This document shows positions 7,259-12,477 of a stretch of DNA of 15,054 bases, piece by piece (position 1 is the first letter of the stretch; each line of letters opens with the position of its first letter). The notes under the pieces are model-generated. The model saw nothing but the letters and a program-made list of their open reading frames with translations. It ran no database searches and was not told where the DNA came from. The translations under genes and the position numbers were made by a program. This DNA comes from Bacteroidales bacterium UBA4866 (GTDB lineage Bacteria > Bacteroidota > Bacteroidia > Bacteroidales > P3): NCBI GenBank assembly GCA_002399565.1, contig DHDW01000016.1:1-15054 (forward strand), given 5' to 3'.

Positions 7259-7270
7259 CAATTATAATTG
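7259..7270. promoter_or_regulatory. 12-bp perfect palindrome upstream of thiolase
   Basis: CAATTATAATTG is a perfect 12-bp inverted repeat with no spacer, between the 21-bp repeat array and the thiolase start, and it contains a TATAAT hexamer on both strands. I see no good -35 partner. It may be a -10 element, an operator, or chance in AT-rich DNA. Confidence 0.25.
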
Positions 7271-7291
7271 AAAATAAGTGCCGAGTTTTTT

Positions 7292-7354
7292 AAAATATAT
7301 CAGATATATTTTGAAATATATCGGACATATTTTTTAATATATCAAGTCTTTTTT
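7292..7354. repeat. Three tandem 21-bp dyad repeats (iteron-like operators)
   Basis: Units at 7292-7312, 7313-7333 and 7334-7354 repeat with an exact 21-bp period; all share AATATATC at the same phase. Unit 1 is a perfect 10+1+10 palindrome (AAAATATATC, centre A, GATATATTTT). Unit 2 keeps the dyad with one mismatch inside the arms and an outer change. Unit 3 keeps only the left arm well. The right-arm 12-mer GGACATATTTTT of unit 2 recurs at 7360-7371. A 21-bp step is two helical turns, so bound dimers would line up on one face of the DNA. The array lies between the CoA-transferase beta gene and thiolase, 88-150 bases before the thiolase ATG. Most likely an operator array; the regulator is not in the window. 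Confidence 0.7.
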
Positions 7355-7375
7355 AGTTAGGACATATTTTTGTTA

Positions 7376-8038
7376 CTATGATAATTGCATAGGTTTTAAA
7401 TCATCTGCAATAATTAAAGTTGCCTCAGTAGCCTCTTGAACTTGTTCAACAGTAAATTCTGGGTGAATTTCTTTTAAAACAATTCCTTCTGGAGTAATTT
7501 CCATAACACCCATTTCAGTAATAATTAAATTAACTTGTTCTTTTGCAGTGAGTGGGAGAGTACATTCTTTTAGTATTTTATGGCTACCTTTTGCAGTATG
7601 CTCCATTGCTAAAATAACATGCTTTGCACCAACAACCAAATCCATAGCTCCACCCATTCCAGGAACTTTCTTTCCAGGAATCATCCAGTTTGCCAAATTA
7701 CCTTTTTCATCAACCTGCATAGCTCCTAAAATTGAAGCATCAACATGACCACCTCTAATAATTGCAAAAGAAGTTGCACTATCAAAACTTGCTCCTCCAT
7801 CAATAATAGATGTGTAAGAACCGCCAGCATTTACAATTTCTTTGTTTTCTTCTCCTTCTTTTGGATTAGCCCCCATGCCAATAATTCCATTTTCAGATTG
7901 AAGTAAAACTTTAACATCTGGTTTCAAATAATTTGGTATTAGGGTTGGAAGACCAATTCCTAAATTTACAATATATCCATCTTTTAGTTCGAGGGCAGCA
8001 CGTTTTGCAATAACCTCTCTTATCTCATTTTTATCCAT
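7376..8038 (-). CDS. Butyrate/acetoacetate CoA-transferase, beta subunit
   Basis: A 220-residue family I CoA-transferase beta subunit (AtoA/ScoB/CtfB type). Near the N-terminus it has VNLGIGLPT (24-32); the catalytic glutamate that forms the glutamyl-CoA thioester is Glu49 in SENGIIGMG. GGAMDLV appears near 129-135. With its alpha partner it would move CoA from butyryl-CoA to acetoacetate, releasing butyrate and giving acetoacetyl-CoA for thiolase. It is 17 bases after kamE and so belongs to the aminomutase operon. The matching alpha subunit (AtoD/CtfA type, with a GGFG-like glycine-rich motif) is not in the window although the two are normally encoded side by side. No fusion is possible, as the length is that of beta alone. 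Confidence 0.93.
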   Translation of the reverse strand: MDKNEIREVIAKRAALELKDGYIVNLGIGLPTLIPNYLKPDVKVLLQSENGIIGMGANPKEGEENKEIVNAGGSYTSIIDGGASFDSATSFAIIRGGHVDASILGAMQVDEKGNLANWMIPGKKVPGMGGAMDLVVGAKHVILAMEHTAKGSHKILKECTLPLTAKEQVNLIITEMGVMEITPEGIVLKEIHPEFTVEQVQEATEATLIIADDLKPMQLS

Positions 8039-8055
8039 AATATTTAATCTTATTA

Positions 8056-8841
8056 TTATTTCAATCTTTTTTGCATCTCTTGAGCAATGTAAGAAGCTAC
8101 ATCGTCAGCATAAGTATTCATTCCAAACCCAGCATCATATCCAAGTTCTTTTGCCAATTCGTGAGAAAGTCTTGGACCACCACAACAAAGAATAACCTTA
8201 TCTCTTAATCCTTCAGCTTCCAACATTTCAACCAATTCAACCAAATTCTTAATATGAACATCCTTTTGAGTAACTGTTTGAGAAACCAAAAGAGCATCAG
8301 CCTTAAGTTCAATAGCTTTTGCAATAAAGTCTTCGTTTGTAACTTGAGAACCCATATTTAAAGCTTCAATCATTTCATATCTTTCCAAACCATAATGCCC
8401 TGCATAGCCTTTCATATTCATGATTGCATCAATACCTACAGTGTGAGCATCTGTACCAGTGCTTGCTCCAATAACAACAAGAGGTCTTCCAATGTTTTCT
8501 TTAATAAAATTATCTACCTCATGCATATCCATTGTGTTTGTTTCAACCTTTGGAACTGAAATTGTTGTGTAATCAATAGTATGAGTGCAAGAACCGTAGC
8601 AATTGAAGAAAGTGAACCCTTTTGTAAGTTCTTTATAAAATACAACTTGAGGGTTTTCAAATCCCATTTTCTTCATTAATTGTTTTGCTGCCTCAATTGC
8701 TTCATCACCACAAGGTAAGGGTAGGGTAAAGCTCATTTGAGTTTTACCATCGTTCATAGTATCACCATAAGGTTTTACTTCTTTAAGATTTAGTTCTGTA
8801 CTAAATTCTTTTTTATCCATTGAATATAATCCGCCGCTCAT
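8056..8841 (-). CDS. kamE: Lysine 5,6-aminomutase, beta subunit
   Basis: KamE carries the cobalamin- and PLP-binding parts of the enzyme that converts beta-lysine (or D-lysine) to the 3,5- (or 2,5-) diamino acid by radical 1,2-amino migration. The protein is 261 residues. The small N-terminal dimerisation domain holds KPYGDTMNDGK (23-33). The B12 'base-off' motif D-x-H-x-x-G is DAHTVG at 131-136, with His133 as the cobalt ligand. Lys144 in MNMKGYAGHYG falls exactly at the PLP imine lysine (Lys144 of the beta subunit) of the Clostridium sticklandii enzyme. A Rossmann domain follows to the C-terminus. The ATG at 8841 gives the conserved MSGGLYS start; an in-frame ATG at 8820 has a GGCGGA just upstream but would cut conserved residues. 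It starts 4 bases after a lipoprotein gene that separates it from kamD. Confidence 0.96.
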   Translation of the reverse strand: MSGGLYSMDKKEFSTELNLKEVKPYGDTMNDGKTQMSFTLPLPCGDEAIEAAKQLMKKMGFENPQVVFYKELTKGFTFFNCYGSCTHTIDYTTISVPKVETNTMDMHEVDNFIKENIGRPLVVIGASTGTDAHTVGIDAIMNMKGYAGHYGLERYEMIEALNMGSQVTNEDFIAKAIELKADALLVSQTVTQKDVHIKNLVELVEMLEAEGLRDKVILCCGGPRLSHELAKELGYDAGFGMNTYADDVASYIAQEMQKRLK

Positions 8842-8845
8842 ATAT

Positions 8846-9379
8846 CTAATAATATTTTATTTCTCTGTTAATTTTTTTGTATATTTCTTTTTTTGTATCT
8901 TCTAAATCTTGCCTGTAAACTGTTTTATTAATCCAATTTCCTTTTTTATCAAATTCATATTCATAATTATATCGCTCTTCTCGAGTTCCAAAATAATTAT
9001 ATCTATTTTCTTCAATTAAATTTCCTTTCTTATCATATTTATAATTTTGTCTCCAAGCTAATTCTCCAGTTGAATAATAATAAGTAAATTCAATTATATT
9101 CCCTTTTTCATCATATTTGTATGTCTCTTTATTAGGTTTTTCATCGCTATGAATATAATATGAATTTTCACTTAACCTTCCATTTTTATCATATTTTACA
9201 AAAAATCCTGTGTTAGGTAATGTATCTAACAGTTGTCCAGTAAAATTTGTAGAATATTCTTCATGTTTTATACTTTGAACATTACCATTTAGTTTTTCTT
9301 TAACAACTTCGTAGTATTTTTCTTCTTTATTTGAGCAAGAAAAACATAAAATTATTAATAAGAAACTAAGTAATCTCAT
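8846..9379 (-). CDS. Small lipoprotein with YD/RHS-like repeats, inside the kamD-kamE operon
   Basis: I do not recognise a named family. The 177-residue protein starts with a short hydrophobic signal (MRLLSFLLIILCFSC) whose Cys15 is the likely lipid-bearing residue. The following SNKEE is charged, like the export signals that send Bacteroidota lipoproteins to the cell surface. From about residue 60 there are four repeats built on Y.YD.KGN.I (near 62-75, 86-99, 107-120 and 139-152), as in YD/RHS-type or YwqK-like beta-rich proteins. It starts 11 bases after the kamD stop and ends 4 bases before kamE, so it must be translated from the same mRNA. There is no signature for an enzyme or transporter. 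It could help uptake or sensing of lysine or peptides, or simply be an inserted gene; the sequence cannot decide. Confidence 0.8.
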   Translation of the reverse strand: MRLLSFLLIILCFSCSNKEEKYYEVVKEKLNGNVQSIKHEEYSTNFTGQLLDTLPNTGFFVKYDKNGRLSENSYYIHSDEKPNKETYKYDEKGNIIEFTYYYSTGELAWRQNYKYDKKGNLIEENRYNYFGTREERYNYEYEFDKKGNWINKTVYRQDLEDTKKEIYKKINREIKYY

Positions 9380-9390
9380 TATATAAATAT

Positions 9391-10944
9391 TTATTCTCCT
9401 TTCATTAGTTTAATAAATGGGTTATAGTAGTGTGAGTCTTTTTCAAATACTCCAGCCAAGCCCTTACCTCCATTTTTAGGTCGTTTAACATCTCCAAAAA
9501 TTCCTTTTTCCAAAGCATCAAACAAACTTTCATGATCAATTTTTTCAAGCAAGTTGATAGCATCATCTAAAACTGTTTGAGCTCTCTTTTGAATAATACC
9601 ATTTTTTTTATATTCAACTTCCTCTCCAATACTTTTCATGTTGTTGAAAACATATTTAGCATTCTCAATAGCTAAGTATCTATCACTCATAAAAGGAGTG
9701 TGGATTGCTTCTGTTATCATTCCCAAAAGTTGCAAGCCTTGATTAGTCCAGATGCTGATAGCATTAAATAGAGCATTTTGAATTTGTCCTTTAAATACAT
9801 TTCCTGTCATAAACTTTGTAGGAGGCATATATTTTAAAGGAGCTTCAGGGAATATTTCACGAGTCATTTGAGCTTGAGAAAGTTCGTAAAGGAAACCATT
9901 TTCCAAATCAGGATTCATTTCAAAAGCATGTCCAAGTCCCATTTGACTTGAAGGAAGCCCAGCAGCAAAAGCTAATTGTTCATTAATAAGGTCTGAAGCT
10001 AAAACAGTGTGAGCTTGTTCAAAAGCATCAGCAGTTGTTAAATAGTTATCTTCACCAGTATTAATAATCACTCCTGCAAAACCATTAATTACTCTTGAAA
10101 AATATTGGTCAACAAGAGTTCTTTGCATGTTGATGTCACGGAACAAAATTCCATAAAGAGCATCATTAAGCATAACATCCAAACCTTCCAAAGCACCCAT
10201 AACAGCTATTTCTGGCATACATAATCCAGAGCAATAGTTACATAAACGGATATATCTTCCAACTTCTTCTCCAACTTCATCCAAAGCTGTTCTCATTATG
10301 CGGAAGTTTTCCTGAGTTGCAAAAGTACCTCCAAAACCTTCAGTTGTTGCTCCAAAAGGAACATAATCTAATAGGGATTGTCCAGTTGTTCTAATTACAG
10401 CAATAATATCAGCTCCTTGACGAGCTGCTGCTTGAGCTTGAACAACATCTTCATAAATATTACCAGTTGCAACAATAACATAAAGATAAGGTTTTGAACC
10501 TTCTCCAATTGTTGCAATATAGTTTTCTCTACGTTTACGATTATTCTTAATTCTTTCAATGCTTGCATTCACATAAGGTTCAAGAGCTTTATGAGCTTTT
10601 TCTTCATCACCCAAAGGAATAGTTGTTATGTCAAGTTCGTTATTTGAAGTTTTTTCAGCAATTTGTTGAGGAGTTAAAGATGTGGAAAGAATTGCATTTC
10701 CCAAAAGGTACAAAACACCATGACCAAGCATTCCTTTATCTTTAATAAAATCAACCAAAACATTTGGAAGTGGTACATCATTGCTATCAACGCCATCAAT
10801 TCCCATTAATCTGCACAATGTTCTTTCAACAGCAACAGTTGAATAGCTATCAACAAAAGTTTGAACGTCATTGGAAATATTTTTAGCTATATTTTTAGCA
10901 TATTCAATCTTTTTAAAATCTAATCCTAATTTACTTTCTTTCAT
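9391..10944 (-). CDS. kamD: Lysine 5,6-aminomutase, alpha subunit
   Basis: KamD forms the TIM-barrel catalytic subunit of the AdoCbl/PLP aminomutase. With the ATG at 10944 the product is 517 residues, the family's usual size. The frame is open to a TTG at 10953, which would add three residues; the ATG gives MKESKLGLDF, which fits the family N-terminus. Clear family stretches are GHGVLYLLGN (74-83), ATGNIYEDVVQAQAAARQG (159-177), RTTGQSLLDYVPFGATTEG (185-203), CNYCSGLCMPE (235-245) and PPTKFMTGN. Arg185, Ser190, Ser239, Tyr264 and Arg269 fall, offset by one, at positions I recall as substrate/PLP contacts in the C. sticklandii enzyme. It is the first gene of its operon, behind a promoter candidate at 11032-11039. 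KamE follows only after an intervening lipoprotein gene. Lysine 2,3-aminomutase is not in this window. Confidence 0.96.
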   Translation of the reverse strand: MKESKLGLDFKKIEYAKNIAKNISNDVQTFVDSYSTVAVERTLCRLMGIDGVDSNDVPLPNVLVDFIKDKGMLGHGVLYLLGNAILSTSLTPQQIAEKTSNNELDITTIPLGDEEKAHKALEPYVNASIERIKNNRKRRENYIATIGEGSKPYLYVIVATGNIYEDVVQAQAAARQGADIIAVIRTTGQSLLDYVPFGATTEGFGGTFATQENFRIMRTALDEVGEEVGRYIRLCNYCSGLCMPEIAVMGALEGLDVMLNDALYGILFRDINMQRTLVDQYFSRVINGFAGVIINTGEDNYLTTADAFEQAHTVLASDLINEQLAFAAGLPSSQMGLGHAFEMNPDLENGFLYELSQAQMTREIFPEAPLKYMPPTKFMTGNVFKGQIQNALFNAISIWTNQGLQLLGMITEAIHTPFMSDRYLAIENAKYVFNNMKSIGEEVEYKKNGIIQKRAQTVLDDAINLLEKIDHESLFDALEKGIFGDVKRPKNGGKGLAGVFEKDSHYYNPFIKLMKGE

Positions 10945-10964
10945 ATCAATCAATTATATAATAA

Positions 10965-11010
10965 AATCAAATTTAGCCAAAATCAAATTGCAATAAATCA
11001 AATCGCAATA
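10965..11010. repeat. Short tandem repeats in the presumed kamD leader
   Basis: 10981-10995 and 10996-11010 are adjacent 15-bp copies differing at one base (AATCAAATTGCAATA and AATCAAATCGCAATA). A third, shorter copy of AATCAAAT begins at 10965, giving spacings of 16 and 15. On the transcript they read as three AUUUGAUU elements. If transcription starts near 11025 they all lie in the 5' leader of kamD and could be sites for an RNA- or DNA-binding regulator, or simple slippage repeats. Confidence 0.6.
10968..10975 (-). promoter_or_regulatory. Alternative -7 promoter element of kamD
   Basis: The minus strand reads TAAATTTG, another exact TAnnTTTG match, 23 bases before the kamD ATG. It would give a very short leader. 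A TTTG lies 23 bases further upstream, a little too far for the usual spacing. It overlaps one of the short tandem repeats, so the match may be a by-product of the repeat. Confidence 0.25.
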
Positions 11011-11031
11011 AAAGTCTTGAAATTGGAGCTA

Positions 11032-11039
11032 CAAAGATA
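11032..11039 (-). promoter_or_regulatory. Candidate -7 promoter element of the kamD operon
   Basis: TATCTTTG on the minus strand is an exact TAnnTTTG match and the same octamer as at the DUF5131 promoter. It lies 87 bases upstream of the kamD ATG, giving a start near 11025 and a leader of about 80 bases. No TTTG is found at the ideal -33 spacing; a TTTA is 23 bases upstream. The 231-bp spacer, the largest in the window, supports a promoter here. Confidence 0.5.
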
Positions 11040-11071
11040 GAAAGAAAAACTCATTTGGCCTATAAATAAGT

Positions 11072-11093
11072 AAAAAATACATAATCTTATGTA
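11072..11093 (-). terminator. AT-rich hairpin with T-run after the TolC gene (or an operator dyad)
   Basis: On the minus strand TACATAAGATTATGTA is a near-complete dyad (arms TACATAA and TTATGTA, centre GA) followed at once by TTTTTT. It lies 83 bases after the stop of the outer-membrane channel gene, so it could end the efflux operon. The stem has only one G/C pair per side and is weak for a terminator. Its position about 60 bases before the likely kamD start also suits an activator site. Confidence 0.4.
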
Positions 11094-11175
11094 ATATAAA
11101 GAGTTTTCTTCTACTACTTACAAACAAAAAATCAGAAAGAGATTAAGTTTAGTCTAAATTACTAAAGGAAAAAGT

Positions 11176-12474
11176 CTATTTTCCAATTGCTTGAAGATAT
11201 AAACTTAACTTTGTTTGATAATTGGTTTTTGCTTCAGTTCGTTGGTCTAAAGTGTTTTGTAAGGCAGTTTGAGCTTCAAGCAAATCACTTAAAGAACTAA
11301 TACCAGCATTATAATAGTCTTTACTTATTCTAAGATTTTCTTGTGCAGAAATAATACTTTTTTCGCTGATAAGAACTTGTTTGTAGGCTTCCTCCAATTC
11401 ATTCCATTTAGCTTGAATTTCCACATGCATCATTTCCTTAGCATTTTGGCTTGTGTTTTGAGTTTGTTGAAGTTTTAATTCTTCTCTTTTAATTGCATGA
11501 GCACCTCCCCACCAAGATGAAATAGGGACAGAAACAGTTGCAAACACCATTCCAAAATCTGTATTATTATTCAATAAGTCATGATAAATATAGCTTGCAC
11601 CTACAGCAAGTATTGGATAATTTTTTCCAATTGCCATATCTTTTTGAATAATGGCAGCTTCCACACTCTTATCCAACAATTGACTTTCTGTCCTATTCAA
11701 AACAGCACTATTTGGAGATGAGTAAAATTGTACAGGAGAAAGAATTTGAGGAAATTCACTAAAAGAAATATCAAACAAAGAATCACTTACTCCTATATGT
11801 TGTTTTAAAAGTATTTTACTAACTTTAATCCCATTTTCAACCTTTAGTCTTGCACTCTCAACACTTTGTTGTTTTAGTTCAACTTTCAAAAGATCATTAT
11901 TTGTTGCAATTCCAGCTTGAACAGCAACCGTAACTGTTTTGTGAATTTCATTAAGTTGAGCTTCTATAGCATCAATAGTTTTAGTTTTTTCTTTTAAAGA
12001 TACAATTTGCCAAAAGTATTTTTCAGTTAGTTGGTTAACTTCGTTTTCAGTCATCTTAACCTTAAGTTCATTAACCTCAACACCAATGCGAGCTAATTTA
12101 TTTCCATTAACAATTTGTCCTCCTGCAAACAAAGGTTGTACTGCAGAAATGTTTGCTGTCTTTCCCTCTTTGAAAAATTCAAGGTTAATAGGATCTAAAA
12201 ATGATGAAAGAATAGGAGGCATGTGAATTTGTTTTTGAAGCATACCTTCATTCGATTTGGCTATAAAGCCCATTGCTGAAACATTAGGGAATAGTTTAGT
12301 GAAAACTTCCTTTTGTGTTTGCTTGGACATTTCAACATCAAGAATACTATTTTTAATCTTTGTATTATTCTCAAGAGCAAGTTTCTTACACTCTTCAAGA
12401 GAGTAAATGCTTTGAGAAACCCCTGTCATATAAAAAGACAGAGAAATAATTATAAATAAAAATATCTTTTTCAT
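11176..12474 (-). CDS. TolC-family outer-membrane efflux channel
   Basis: A 432-residue outer-membrane efflux protein. It has a Sec signal peptide (MKKIFLFIIISLSFYMTG, likely cut after VSQ at 19-21), then the family's start YSLEECKKLALENNTKIK. Two long helical halves follow, each ending in a segment that would cross the membrane as beta strands; the second half contains the family-typical YNAGISSLSDLLEAQTALQ near 388-406. It would be the exit duct of a tripartite pump. The ATG follows the stop of the RND gene by only three bases (TAG TTT ATG), so the two are translated together. The periplasmic adaptor would be expected upstream, outside the window. The exported compound cannot be told. A clear link to lysine fermentation is not seen. 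Confidence 0.92.
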   Translation of the reverse strand: MKKIFLFIIISLSFYMTGVSQSIYSLEECKKLALENNTKIKNSILDVEMSKQTQKEVFTKLFPNVSAMGFIAKSNEGMLQKQIHMPPILSSFLDPINLEFFKEGKTANISAVQPLFAGGQIVNGNKLARIGVEVNELKVKMTENEVNQLTEKYFWQIVSLKEKTKTIDAIEAQLNEIHKTVTVAVQAGIATNNDLLKVELKQQSVESARLKVENGIKVSKILLKQHIGVSDSLFDISFSEFPQILSPVQFYSSPNSAVLNRTESQLLDKSVEAAIIQKDMAIGKNYPILAVGASYIYHDLLNNNTDFGMVFATVSVPISSWWGGAHAIKREELKLQQTQNTSQNAKEMMHVEIQAKWNELEEAYKQVLISEKSIISAQENLRISKDYYNAGISSLSDLLEAQTALQNTLDQRTEAKTNYQTKLSLYLQAIGK

Positions 12475-12477
12475 AAA

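Noticed and set aside
7292..7312. Perfect palindrome as an intrinsic terminator after the CoA-transferase gene
   Set aside because: Arms are nearly all A/T, the centre is one base (too small for an RNA loop) and the unit is repeated in tandem, which fits an operator better.
7292..7354. CRISPR array or plasmid-type replication iterons
   Set aside because: Units are directly adjacent with no spacers, and no Cas, Rep or DnaA-box-like neighbours are present.
10945..10953. TTG start of kamD three codons upstream of the ATG
   Set aside because: The ATG at 10944 gives the usual family N-terminus and length; TTG starts are rare and nothing favours it.
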